64,000 nt of DNA from Kitasatospora sp. NBC_01266 (GCF_036242395.1 NZ_CP108458.1:5456001-5520000); one strand, 5' to 3'. Counted from the stretch's first letter, positions 26,712-34,420 are shown. Notes: generated from the letters alone by a model not told the origin. Numbers and translations are program-made.

Positions 26712-27149
26712 TCAGTGCTCCTCGCCCGGCTTCGCGGAGGTGACCAGCTCGGTCAGCACCCCGCCGCAGTCCTTGGGGTGCAGGAAGGTGATCCGCGACC
26801 CCATCGAGCCCAGCCGCGGCTGCTCGTAGAGCACCCGGACGCCCTTGCCCTTGATCTCGGCGGCGTCGGTGTCGACGTCCGCGGTGCCGAAGGCGATGTG
26901 GTGCACGCCCTCGCCGTTCTTCGCCAGCCACTTGGCGACCGTGGAGTCCTCCCGGGTCGGCTCCAGCAGCTGCAGGTAGGAGGCGCCGCCGTCACCGGTC
27001 TCGTTGATCTTGAGCATCGCCTCGCGGACGCCCTGCTCCTCGTTCACCTCGCTGTGGAACACCTCGAAGCCGTACGTGGCACGGTAGAACTCGACGGTCT
27101 TGTCGAGGTCGAAGCAGGCGATGCCGATGTGGTCGATCCGGGTCAACAC
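26712..27149 (-). CDS. mce: Methylmalonyl-CoA epimerase
   Basis: Interconverts (R)- and (S)-methylmalonyl-CoA in propionyl-CoA metabolism. It has 145 residues from GTG 27149, with AGGAGG 6 bases upstream. An upstream in-frame start would add a non-family extension. It is a VOC-fold metalloenzyme with two beta-alpha-beta repeats. Likely metal ligands are His in RIDHIGIACFDLD, His in GVHHIAFGTADV and Glu in PKDCGGVLTELV. It is divergent from the thiolase gene, with a shared intergenic region containing a TetR-type motif. Confidence 0.94.
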   Translation of the reverse strand: MLTRIDHIGIACFDLDKTVEFYRATYGFEVFHSEVNEEQGVREAMLKINETGDGGASYLQLLEPTREDSTVAKWLAKNGEGVHHIAFGTADVDTDAAEIKGKGVRVLYEQPRLGSMGSRITFLHPKDCGGVLTELVTSAKPGEEH

Positions 27150-27258
27150 GGTGGGCCTCCTGAGGCTGGGTTCGGACCAGTGCAGCGCAGATGCCGGGCG
27201 CCGCGCCACCGGGTCGCGTGCGAGCCTGATCACACCGTCGCTCCGGTGACGCCCGGGT

Positions 27259-27270
27259 TACGGGTCAGTA
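27259..27270 (+). promoter_or_regulatory. TetR-type motif copy C, thiolase/epimerase promoter region
   Basis: TACGGGTCAGTA matches 10 of 12 bases of the motif at the tetR start region (35079-35090), and the run GTCAGTACAT is identical in both. It lies in the divergent region 89 bases before the thiolase ATG and 110 before the epimerase GTG. A match of this quality can occur by chance. Confidence 0.35.
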
Positions 27271-27358
27271 CATTGAGCTGCATCCTCCCCCCGGGCCCTG
27301 TCGCCGTGCTCAATCCCGGCAGGACTCGCTGGCCAAGACGTGCGAAGGGGCTCGTTCC

Positions 27359-28564
27359 ATGCCTACCGCTTCCACCGCTACCACCTCCGTGATCGTTGCG
27401 GGCGCCCGTACCCCGATGGGTCGGCTGCTCGGCTCGCTCAAGGGATTCTCCGGCGCCGACCTGGGCGGCTTCGCGATCAAGGCCGCGCTCGAGCGGGCCG
27501 GCGTGACCGGAGACCAGGTGCAGTACGTGATCATGGGCCAGGTGCTGCAGGCCGGCGCCGGCCAGATCCCGGCCCGCCAGGCCGCCGTCAAGGCGGGCAT
27601 CCCGATGAGCGTGCCCGCGCTGACCATCAACAAGGTCTGCCTCTCCGGCCTGGACGCGATCGCGCTGGCCGACCAGCTGATCCGGGCCGGCGAGTTCGAC
27701 ATCGTGGTGGCCGGCGGCCAGGAGTCGATGACCAACGCCCCGCACCTGCTGCCGAAGTCCCGCGAGGGCTACAAGTACGGCGCGATCGAGCTGCTCGACG
27801 CGATGGCCCACGACGGGCTGACCGACGCCTACGAGAACATCCCGATGGGTGAGTCCACCGAGAAGCACAACACCCGGCTGGGCATCGGCCGCGAGGTGCA
27901 GGACGAGATCGCCGCGCGCTCGCACCAGCGGGCCGCCGCCGCGCAGAAGAACGGCGTCTTCGAGGCGGAGATCGTGCCGGTGGCGATCCCGCAGCGCAAG
28001 GGCGAGCCGGTGCTGTTCGGCCAGGACGAGGGCATCCGGGCCGACACCACGGCTGAGGGCCTGGCCAAGCTGCGTCCCGCCTTCACCAAAGACGGCACCA
28101 TCACCGCCGGCAGCGCTTCGCAGATCTCCGACGGTGCCGCCGCCGTGGTCGTGATGAGCAAGGCCAAGGCCGAGGAGCTGGGCCTGAGCTGGATCGCCGA
28201 GATCGGCGCGCACGGCAACGTGGCGGGCCCGGACAACTCGCTGCAGTCGCAGCCGTCCAACGCGATCAAGCACGCCGTCGCCAAGGAGGGCATCGCGGTC
28301 GAGGACCTCGACCTGATCGAGATCAACGAGGCCTTCGCCGCCGTCGCCCACCAGTCGATGCTGGACCTCGGCGTCACCGAGGAGAAGGTCAACGTCAACG
28401 GCGGCGCGATCGCGCTCGGCCACCCGATCGGGATGTCCGGCGCCCGCCTGGTGCTGCACCTGGCGCTGGAGCTGGGCCGGCGCGGTGGCGGCATCGGCGC
28501 CGCCGCGCTGTGCGGCGGCGGCGGCCAGGGCGACGCGCTGATCGTCCGGGTGCCCAAGGTCTGA
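27359..28564 (+). CDS. Acetyl-CoA C-acetyltransferase (thiolase)
   Basis: Condenses two acetyl-CoA to acetoacetyl-CoA or runs the thiolytic reverse step of beta-oxidation. It has 401 residues, the usual length. The acyl-accepting Cys is in INKVCLSGLDAI, the catalytic His follows NEAFAAVAHQS and again NGGAIALGHPIGMSGARLV, and the C-terminal Cys is in AALCGGGGQGDAL. GAAGGGG lies 8 bases before the ATG. It is followed by meaB after 70 bases and a hairpin. With the epimerase and dehydrogenase it suggests acyl-CoA degradation or an ethylmalonyl-type route. Confidence 0.95.
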   Translation: MPTASTATTSVIVAGARTPMGRLLGSLKGFSGADLGGFAIKAALERAGVTGDQVQYVIMGQVLQAGAGQIPARQAAVKAGIPMSVPALTINKVCLSGLDAIALADQLIRAGEFDIVVAGGQESMTNAPHLLPKSREGYKYGAIELLDAMAHDGLTDAYENIPMGESTEKHNTRLGIGREVQDEIAARSHQRAAAAQKNGVFEAEIVPVAIPQRKGEPVLFGQDEGIRADTTAEGLAKLRPAFTKDGTITAGSASQISDGAAAVVVMSKAKAEELGLSWIAEIGAHGNVAGPDNSLQSQPSNAIKHAVAKEGIAVEDLDLIEINEAFAAVAHQSMLDLGVTEEKVNVNGGAIALGHPIGMSGARLVLHLALELGRRGGGIGAAALCGGGGQGDALIVRVPKV

Positions 28565-28577
28565 CCAGGCGTCAGTG

Positions 28578-28608
28578 CCGGCGCCCCCTCCGGTGGAGGG
28601 GGCGCCGG
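28578..28608 (+). terminator. Hairpin between thiolase and meaB
   Basis: Perfect 14-bp stem (28578-28591 with 28595-28608) around a 3-base loop, 13 bases after the thiolase stop. It may end the thiolase message or attenuate readthrough into meaB, whose ATG is only 27 bases further on. Confidence 0.65.
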
Positions 28609-28634
28609 TCGTTCGGGTTTCGAGAGGAGACTCC

Positions 28635-29600
28635 ATGATCGACGTGCCGACCCTGGTCGAGCAGGCCCGCGCGGGCCGTCCGCGCGCGGTGGCCCGGCTG
28701 ATCTCGCTGGTCGAGAACGCCGCCCCCGAGCTGCGCGAGGTGATGGCCGCGCTGGCGCCGTACACCGGGCGGGCGTACACGGTGGGCCTGACCGGCTCGC
28801 CCGGGGTCGGTAAGTCGACCTCCACCTCGGCGCTGGTGACCGCCTACCGGCGGCTCGGCAAGCGCGTCGCGGTGCTCGCCGTGGACCCCTCCTCGCCGTT
28901 CTCCGGCGGCGCGCTGCTCGGCGACCGGGTGCGGATGCAGGACCACGCGACCGACCCGGACGTCTTCATCCGCTCGATGGCCACCCGCGGACACCTGGGC
29001 GGGCTCTCCTGGGCGGCCCCGCAGGCGCTGCGGGTGCTGGACGCGGCGGGCTGCGAGGTGATCCTGGTGGAGACGGTCGGGGTCGGGCAGTCCGAGGTGG
29101 AGGTGGCCGCGCAGGCGGACACCACGGTGGTGCTGCTCGCGCCCGGGATGGGGGACGGGATCCAGGCCGCCAAGGCCGGGATCCTGGAGATCGGCGACCT
29201 CTTCGTGGTCAACAAGGCCGACCGGGACGGCGCGGACGCCACCGCCCGGGAGCTGAGCCACATGCTCGGGCTCGGCGAGGCGCGCGAGCCGGGCGACTGG
29301 CGCCCGCCGATCGTCAAGACGGTGGCCGCCCGCGGTGAGGGCGTCGACGAGGTGGTCGAGGCGCTGGAGAAGCACCGCGCCTGGCTGGAGGAGCGCGGCG
29401 AGCTGGCGGCCCGTCGGCGCGTCCGGGCGGCGCAGGAGATCGAGTCGATCGCGCTGGCCCAGTTGCGGGCCCGGATCGGGGACCTGCACGGCGACCGCCA
29501 CCTGGGCGCGCTGGCCGAGCAGGTCGCGGCCGGCCGGCTGGACCCGTACGGCGCGGCCGATCGGCTGGTGGCCGGGCTGACCGACCGCCAGGGCGGCTGA
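28635..29600 (+). CDS. meaB: Methylmalonyl-CoA mutase-associated GTPase MeaB
   Basis: G3E-family GTPase that gates adenosylcobalamin loading and protects B12-dependent acyl-CoA mutases. It has 321 residues from ATG 28635, with GAGAGGAGA upstream. Motifs are the P-loop GLTGSPGVGKSTSTSAL, VDPSSPFSGGALLGDRVRM, the switch ETVGVGQSEVEV and the guanine-specificity NKADRDGAD. The C-terminal arm used for dimerisation is present (ELAARRRVRAAQEIESIALA). Probable clients are the mutase at 32652-34337 and a methylmalonyl-CoA mutase not in the window. Confidence 0.95.
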   Translation: MIDVPTLVEQARAGRPRAVARLISLVENAAPELREVMAALAPYTGRAYTVGLTGSPGVGKSTSTSALVTAYRRLGKRVAVLAVDPSSPFSGGALLGDRVRMQDHATDPDVFIRSMATRGHLGGLSWAAPQALRVLDAAGCEVILVETVGVGQSEVEVAAQADTTVVLLAPGMGDGIQAAKAGILEIGDLFVVNKADRDGADATARELSHMLGLGEAREPGDWRPPIVKTVAARGEGVDEVVEALEKHRAWLEERGELAARRRVRAAQEIESIALAQLRARIGDLHGDRHLGALAEQVAAGRLDPYGAADRLVAGLTDRQGG

Positions 29601-29609
29601 GCCGGTTCG

Positions 29610-30134
29610 TCAGGCCCGGCCGCGCAGCGTCCGCAGGTGCTCGGCGATCGGGCCCAGCGCCTGGTACATGGCGTCGAGCTGCTGGTCGTCGAAGCGGTCG
29701 ATGAAGTGGGCGCGGACGCTGCGCACGTGGTCCGGCGCGGCCCGGCGCAGCGTCTGCCAGCCCGCCTCGGTGAGGTGGGCGTACAGGCCGCGGCGGTCGC
29801 CCGGGCACTCCTGACGCAGCACCAGGCCGGCGCTCTCCATCCGGGTGATCTGGTGCGAGAGCCGGCTCTTGGACTGCAGGGTCGCGGTGGCCAGGTCGGT
29901 CATCCGCATCCGGTGGTCGGGCGCCTCGGAGAGCACCACCAGGATCTCGTAGTCGTTGATCGCCAGGTCGTGCTGCTGCAGCTCGCGGCCGAGCTGGTAG
30001 TCCAGCAGCCTGGTGACCTCCAGGTGGGCACGCCAGAGCCGCTGCTCCCGGGCCGTCAGCCAGGGAGTGTCATCGGGGGCGGGCTCGGCCGGGACCTCGG
30101 TCGGCTCCGTGGCGTTGGTGTCCATACCGACCAT
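29610..30134 (-). CDS. MarR family transcriptional regulator
   Basis: Winged-helix regulator of 174 residues. Visible are INDYEILVVLSEAPDHRMRM, the recognition region LATATLQSKSRLSHQITRME and the wing SAGLVLRQECPGDRRGLYAHLTEAG. ATG 30134 lacks a Shine-Dalgarno sequence but lies 7 bases past a TATATC box. The in-frame ATG at 30125 is an alternative. The promoter carries a 14-bp perfect palindrome, so autoregulation is likely. The DUF2127 gene ends 76 bases upstream on the same strand. The inducer is unknown. Confidence 0.9.
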   Translation of the reverse strand: MVGMDTNATEPTEVPAEPAPDDTPWLTAREQRLWRAHLEVTRLLDYQLGRELQQHDLAINDYEILVVLSEAPDHRMRMTDLATATLQSKSRLSHQITRMESAGLVLRQECPGDRRGLYAHLTEAGWQTLRRAAPDHVRSVRAHFIDRFDDQQLDAMYQALGPIAEHLRTLRGRA

Positions 30135-30141
30135 GGTACCC

Positions 30142-30171
30142 GATATAGTTCAACTTTCTACAATATTGTAG
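30142..30171 (-). promoter_or_regulatory. Promoter and palindromic operator of the MarR gene
   Basis: An A+T-rich island contains CTACAATATTGTAG, a perfect 14-bp palindrome at 30158-30171. A near-palindrome AGTTGAACT and a -10-like TATATC (30142-30147 on the minus strand) lie 7 bases before ATG 30134. The palindrome overlaps the -35 position, as expected for repression. Confidence 0.6.
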
Positions 30172-30210
30172 GACCGACCAGTGGGCAGGGCCGGCCGGGA
30201 GCAGGGCTGA

Positions 30211-30987
30211 CTAGGCATGAGCGGGCAGCAGTCCGGCCGCCTGCTCGACCTCCAGGAGCGAGGCCGAGTGCCGCTCCGCCTCGAACGCCGCGACCCCGCC
30301 GCGCAGCCCGAACAGCCGCTTGGAGAGCAGGATCCAGAGCACCGCGAGCACGTTGACCACGGTGGTGGCGATCTTGATGGCGCTCGCATGCTCGTGCAGC
30401 TCGTACCCCTCCAGCGGGAGGAAGGCGGCGGTGGCGATCACCGCGAGGTACTCCGCCCAGCGCCTGCCCAGCCACAGGCCCACCCCCTCCACCGCCTCGA
30501 TCAGCGAGTACGCCAGCACGCCGCCGGCCACGTAGACCAGGGTGCTGCGCTTGTAGTCGAAGGTCTTGCGGATGGTGTCGATCACCGAGGCGTGTTCCAG
30601 GTCCCAGTGGAAGTGGTCGGCCACCGGCCTGAAGACCGTCAGGTCCTGGTCGAAGAGTTGGTGCAGGGCGTCCTGGCTGTTGGAGAACTTCCACACCGCC
30701 CAGGCGACCAGGACGCCCAGCACCCCGCGCAGGCCGCGCTCGACGGCCAGCAGCCGCAGCACGAACAGCTCGCGCAGTGCCTTGCCGCGCGCCACCAGCG
30801 GGGCGTTCGCGGCCGGGCCGGTGCCGTGCGGCGCGCCGAGCGTGAAGTCGCCGCAGCGCAGGCACCGCCAGGCCTCGCCGGTCGCGGTGGCGGCCCGCAG
30901 CCGCTCGCGCGGGGCCTGCTCGTCGGGCGCGTAGGTGATGTGGCCGCGCTTGGCGCAGACGCGCCGGTTCCAGTCCCGCTTCGCCAT
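30211..30987 (-). CDS. DUF2127 family membrane protein
   Basis: 258 residues from ATG 30987, with GGGGGAG upstream. Function unknown. A short basic N-terminus with Cys residues (RRVCAKRGH, then WRCLRCGDF) could bind a metal. After it come about four hydrophobic segments, including LRGVLGVLVAWAVWKFSNSQ, TLVYVAGGVLAYSLIEAVEG and IATTVVNVLAVLWILLSKRL. The conserved block AVEGVGLWLGRRWAEYLAVI is the DUF2127 signature. It precedes the MarR gene on the same strand, and the pair may be one operon. Confidence 0.85.
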   Translation of the reverse strand: MAKRDWNRRVCAKRGHITYAPDEQAPRERLRAATATGEAWRCLRCGDFTLGAPHGTGPAANAPLVARGKALRELFVLRLLAVERGLRGVLGVLVAWAVWKFSNSQDALHQLFDQDLTVFRPVADHFHWDLEHASVIDTIRKTFDYKRSTLVYVAGGVLAYSLIEAVEGVGLWLGRRWAEYLAVIATAAFLPLEGYELHEHASAIKIATTVVNVLAVLWILLSKRLFGLRGGVAAFEAERHSASLLEVEQAAGLLPAHA

Positions 30988-31125
30988 GGTGGTGGAGCTC
31001 CCCCGATCGGTACGAGCGCGTCCCTTGGGCCCGGGCGCGCGGCAGCAGGATAGCGAGCGGCGGCGACGGCCCGTCAGCGGTGTGAGCTCGGGCACCCCGG
31101 GGCGGTCCGGGCCGGGCGCTCTGCT

Positions 31126-31161
31126 CATAATGGGCGTTGGCTTGTGCCCCCGTTCACAAGC
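31126..31161 (+). promoter_or_regulatory. Promoter and inverted repeat before the first DUF3817 gene
   Basis: A -10-like CATAAT is at 31126-31131, followed by the inverted repeat GCTTGTG (31140-31146) and CACAAGC (31155-31161) with an 8-base spacer. The repeat begins near the expected transcription start, a typical repressor position. Confidence 0.45.
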
Positions 31162-31189
31162 GACACCGTCACCTGTGAGGTCCTCCGTC

Positions 31190-31501
31190 ATGCAGCACAG
31201 CGCCGCCCACCGCCTGCGTCTCGTCTCCGGCCCCGAAGGCCTGTCCTTCATCCTTCTGCTGGTCGGGATGATCTTCAAGTACAACACCAGCTTCAACCCG
31301 GTCCCGGTGCTCGGCATGATCCACGGGATGCTCTTCCTCGCCTACGTGGCCTTCCTCGGCCTGGCCTGGCAGAAGCAGGGCTGGGGCGTCAAGCGGGTGG
31401 CGCTGCTCTTCGTCCTCTCGGTGCTGCCGACCGGCGGCTTCTTCGCCGAGCGGATGCTGGCCAAGGAGGAGCGCGGCGAGCTGGTGCCGGCCACCGCCTG
31501 A
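31190..31501 (+). CDS. DUF3817 family integral membrane protein (first copy)
   Basis: 103 residues with three predicted membrane helices: GPEGLSFILLLVGMIFKYNT, MIHGMLFLAYVAFLGLAW and VALLFVLSVLPTGGFFAERM. The family motif GMIHGMLFLAY is present. The conserved C-terminal PTGGFFAER matches PTAAFFVER in the second copy (32155-32496). GTGAGG lies 9 bases before the ATG. Function unknown. It stands just upstream of a MarR gene on the same strand. Confidence 0.87.
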   Translation: MQHSAAHRLRLVSGPEGLSFILLLVGMIFKYNTSFNPVPVLGMIHGMLFLAYVAFLGLAWQKQGWGVKRVALLFVLSVLPTGGFFAERMLAKEERGELVPATA

Positions 31502-31553
31502 TCCGGTGGTCCCACCATGCGGGCCGTCCGGCGAGTGCCGGGCGGCCCGCCGG

Positions 31554-31559
31554 TACGGT
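31554..31559 (+). promoter_or_regulatory. -10 box of a leaderless promoter (second MarR gene)
   Basis: TACGGT is followed by exactly 7 bases and then GTG 31567. No Shine-Dalgarno sequence is present. Confidence 0.5.
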
Positions 31560-31566
31560 GTGGGGC

Positions 31567-32091
31567 GTGGCCAAACCCCTCGCGCTCGACTTCGACCCGA
31601 TCGCCCGTGCCGACGAACTGTGGGCCCGTCGCTGGGGCGGGGCGCCGGCGATGGCCGCGATCACGTCGGTGATGCGGGCCCAACAGATCCTGCTGGGCCG
31701 CCTCGACGCGGTGGTCAAGCCGTACGGGCTGACCTTCGCCCGCTACGAGGCGCTGGTGCTGCTCACCTTCAGTCGCACCGGTGAACTGTCGCTCTCCAAG
31801 ATCGGCGAGCGGCTGATGGTCCACCCGACCAGCGTCACCAACACGGTGGACCGGCTGGAGAAGGCCGGCCTGGTCTCCCGGCGTCCCAACCCGCTGGACG
31901 GCCGCGGCGTGCTGGCCGCGATCACCGCGCACGGCCGGGAGGTGGTCGAGCAGGCCACCCGGGAGCTGATGGCGATCGACTTCGGGCTGGAGTCCTACGA
32001 CGAGGACCAGTGCCGACAGGTGTTCGAGCTGCTCAGGCCGCTGCGGGTGGCGGCGGGCGACTTCGCCGAGCCCCCCGCGCAGTCCGGGTGA
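31567..32091 (+). CDS. MarR family transcriptional regulator (second)
   Basis: 174 residues from GTG 31567. N-terminal dimerisation helix ARRWGGAPAMAAITSVMRAQ, then LTFARYEALVLLTFSRTGEL, recognition region RLMVHPTSVTNTVDRLEKAG and wing LVSRRPNPLDGRGVLAAIT. It lies between two DUF3817 genes, all on the plus strand with gaps of about 65 bases, so it probably controls one or both. The ORF reaching further upstream covers the first DUF3817 gene in another frame and is not used. Confidence 0.9.
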   Translation: MAKPLALDFDPIARADELWARRWGGAPAMAAITSVMRAQQILLGRLDAVVKPYGLTFARYEALVLLTFSRTGELSLSKIGERLMVHPTSVTNTVDRLEKAGLVSRRPNPLDGRGVLAAITAHGREVVEQATRELMAIDFGLESYDEDQCRQVFELLRPLRVAAGDFAEPPAQSG

Positions 32092-32154
32092 AAACTGCGG
32101 TTACCCTCGGATGAGCCGTCCTACCCCCGTGACAGAACGAAGGCTGGCCCGAAC

Positions 32155-32496
32155 ATGAAGCAGAGCGTGCTGACCCGCTACCGGGCCATGGCTTATCTGA
32201 CCGGTGTGCTGCTGATCCTGCTGACCATCGGCGTGATCGCCAAGTACCTGCTCAAGATCGACGGGGCGGACGGCTTCGTCACCGCCGTGGGTATCGCGCA
32301 CGGCTGGCTCTACGTGGTCTACCTGGTCTTCGCCTTCGACCTCGGCAGCAAGGCCAAGATGCCGCTCGGCAAGCTGGCCTGGATGCTGCTCGCCGGCACC
32401 GTGCCGACCGCCGCCTTCTTCGTGGAGCGCAAGGTCTCGCGTGAGCTCGCGCCGCTCTTCGCACCGGCCGAGGGCAAGCAGCCGGTCGGCGCCTGA
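32155..32496 (+). CDS. DUF3817 family integral membrane protein (second copy)
   Basis: 113 residues with three predicted membrane helices: YRAMAYLTGVLLILLTIGVI, AHGWLYVVYLVFAFDLG and KLAWMLLAGTVPTAAFFVER. Same layout as the first copy, with family motif GIAHGWLYVVYL. GAAGG lies 11 bases before the ATG. A TACCCT box at 32102-32107 may be its own -10. Function unknown. Confidence 0.87.
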   Translation: MKQSVLTRYRAMAYLTGVLLILLTIGVIAKYLLKIDGADGFVTAVGIAHGWLYVVYLVFAFDLGSKAKMPLGKLAWMLLAGTVPTAAFFVERKVSRELAPLFAPAEGKQPVGA

Positions 32497-32507
32497 CCCG
32501 TGGTCGT

Positions 32508-32546
32508 CGCCGAAGGCCCCCATCGCGACGGTGGGGGCCTTCGGCG
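32508..32546 (+). terminator. Terminator after the second DUF3817 gene
   Basis: Perfect 15-bp stem (32508-32522 with 32532-32546) around a 9-base loop, 11 bases after the stop codon. Confidence 0.8.
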
Positions 32547-32584
32547 TATTCGCGGGCGCTTGGCGTCGGGTCGGCATCGACAAG

Positions 32585-32602
32585 TACTAGGACGTCCGAG
32601 TA
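32585..32602 (+). promoter_or_regulatory. Palindromic operator candidate upstream of icmA
   Basis: TACTaGGACGTCCgAGTA is an 18-bp palindrome with a single mismatched pair, 50 bases before the icmA ATG. It differs in spacing from the TetR-type motif near 35085. No other operator candidate is visible in this gap. Confidence 0.45.
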
Positions 32603-32651
32603 AATTTCCAGGGAGTCCCACCATCGAGAGACCGAGCGGGAGCTGAGCCCC

Positions 32652-34337
32652 ATGGACGCCGAGGACATCGAGCGCGGCAGGCAGCGTTGGCAGCAGCGCT
32701 ACGACAGCGCCCGCAAGCGGGACGCCGACTTCACCACCCTGTCCGGCGACACGGTGGAGCCGGTCTACGGCCCGCCGGCCGGCCAGGCCCACGAGGGCTT
32801 CGAGCGGATCGGTTGGCCGGGCGAGTACCCGTACACCCGCGGCCTGCACCCCACCGGCTACCGCGGCCGGACCTGGACCATCCGGCAGTTCGCCGGCTTC
32901 GGCAACGCCGAGCAGACCAACGAGCGCTACCGGATGATCCTGGAGGCCGGCGGCGGCGGCCTCTCGGTGGCCTTCGACATGCCGACCCTGATGGGGTACG
33001 ACTCCGACGACGCCCGCTCGCTGGGCGAGGTCGGCCACTGCGGGGTCGCGATCGACTCGGCCGCCGACATGGAGGTGCTCTTCAAGGGCATCCCGCTGGG
33101 CGACGTGACCACCTCGATGACGATCAGCGGCCCGGCCGTGCCGATCTTCTGCATGTACCTGGTGGCCGCCGAGCGGCAGGGCGTGGACCCCTCGGTGCTC
33201 AACGGCACCCTGCAGACGGACATCTTCAAGGAGTACATCGCGCAGAAGGAGTGGCTCTTCTCGCCCGAGCCGCACCTGCGCCTGATCGGCGACCTGATGG
33301 AGTACTGCGCCGAGGGCATCCCCGCCTACAAGCCGCTCTCGGTCTCCGGCTACCACATCCGCGAGGCCGGAGCCACGGCCGCGCAGGAGCTCGCCTACAC
33401 GCTGGCCGACGGCTTCGCCTACGTGGAGCTGGGCCTGTCCCGGGGCATGGACGTGGACGTGTTCGCCCCCGGCCTGTCCTTCTTCTTCGACGCCCACCTG
33501 GACTTCTTCGAGGAGATCGCCAAGTTCCGTGCCGCGCGCCGGATCTGGGCCCGCTGGCTGCGCGAGGCGTACGGCGCCAAGACCGACAAGGCGCAGTGGC
33601 TGCGCTTCCACACCCAGACCGCGGGTGTCTCGCTGACCGCGCAGCAGCCGTACAACAACGTGGTGCGCACCGCCGTCGAGGCGCTCTCGGCGGTGCTCGG
33701 CGGCACCAACTCGCTGCACACCAACGCGCTGGACGAGACCCTCGCGCTGCCCTCCGAGCAGGCCGCCGAGATCGCGCTGCGCACCCAGCAGGTGCTGATG
33801 GAGGAGACCGGGGTGGCCAACGTGGCCGACCCGCTGGGCGGCTCCTGGTACGTCGAGGCGCTGACCGACCGGATCGAGGCGCAGGCCGAGGAGATCTTCG
33901 CCAGGATCCTCGCCAAGGGCAGCCCGGACCACGCGATCGGCCCGATGACGGCCGGCATCCTGCGCGGGATCGAGGACGGCTTCTTCACCGGTGAGATCGC
34001 CGAGGCCGCCTTCCAGTACCAGCAGGCGGTGGAGAAGGGCGAGAAGCGGGTGGTCGGGGTCAACTGCTTCCCGAAGTCGGTGACCCCGGAGCTGGAGATC
34101 CTGCGGGTCAGCCACGAGGTGGAGCGCGAGCAGGTGCGGGTGCTGGGCGCGCGCAAGGCCGCCCGGGACGAGGCGGCGGTGCGGGCCGGTCTGGACGCGA
34201 TGCTGGCGGCGGCGCGGGACGGGGCGAACATGATCCCGCCGATGCTGCAGGCGGTGCGGGCCGAGGCCACGCTGGGCGAGATCTGCGACGCGCTGCGCGC
34301 GGAGTGGGGGATCTACCGGGAGCCGGCCGGCTTCTGA
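32652..34337 (+). CDS. icmA: Isobutyryl-CoA mutase large subunit
   Basis: Adenosylcobalamin-dependent interconversion of isobutyryl-CoA and n-butyryl-CoA, linking valine catabolism to butyryl-CoA and polyketide precursors. It has 561 residues: the substrate-binding TIM barrel alone, without the C-terminal B12-binding domain of methylmalonyl-CoA mutases, so it needs a separate small subunit (IcmB). Two specificity residues known for this family are seen at the exact positions: Phe80 in TIRQFAGFG and Gln198 in KEYIAQKEW (Tyr and Arg in methylmalonyl-CoA mutase). The His of SVSGYHIREAG is conserved. ATG 32652 has GAGCGGGAGC upstream. No icmB is in the window. Confidence 0.95.
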   Translation: MDAEDIERGRQRWQQRYDSARKRDADFTTLSGDTVEPVYGPPAGQAHEGFERIGWPGEYPYTRGLHPTGYRGRTWTIRQFAGFGNAEQTNERYRMILEAGGGGLSVAFDMPTLMGYDSDDARSLGEVGHCGVAIDSAADMEVLFKGIPLGDVTTSMTISGPAVPIFCMYLVAAERQGVDPSVLNGTLQTDIFKEYIAQKEWLFSPEPHLRLIGDLMEYCAEGIPAYKPLSVSGYHIREAGATAAQELAYTLADGFAYVELGLSRGMDVDVFAPGLSFFFDAHLDFFEEIAKFRAARRIWARWLREAYGAKTDKAQWLRFHTQTAGVSLTAQQPYNNVVRTAVEALSAVLGGTNSLHTNALDETLALPSEQAAEIALRTQQVLMEETGVANVADPLGGSWYVEALTDRIEAQAEEIFARILAKGSPDHAIGPMTAGILRGIEDGFFTGEIAEAAFQYQQAVEKGEKRVVGVNCFPKSVTPELEILRVSHEVEREQVRVLGARKAARDEAAVRAGLDAMLAAARDGANMIPPMLQAVRAEATLGEICDALRAEWGIYREPAGF

Positions 34338-34343
34338 GTCCGT

Positions 34344-34401
34344 GGCACGACGAGGCCGCCGGAGGGGAGCAGCTGCTCCCCTCCGGCGGCCTCGTCGTGC
34401 C
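34344..34401. terminator. 58-bp perfect palindrome, bidirectional terminator
   Basis: The 29-base arms at 34344-34372 and 34373-34401 are exact reverse complements with no spacer, so the RNA forms a stem of about 27 bp with a tetraloop on either strand. It begins 6 bases after the icmA stop and ends 19 bases before the tetR stop, between convergent genes. Confidence 0.92.
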
Positions 34402-34420
34402 GGCGGCCCCGCGGCGGGCC

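Noticed and set aside
32652..34337. Annotation of the mutase as methylmalonyl-CoA mutase
   Set aside because: Phe80 and Gln198 and the lack of a B12-binding domain point to isobutyryl-CoA mutase large subunit.
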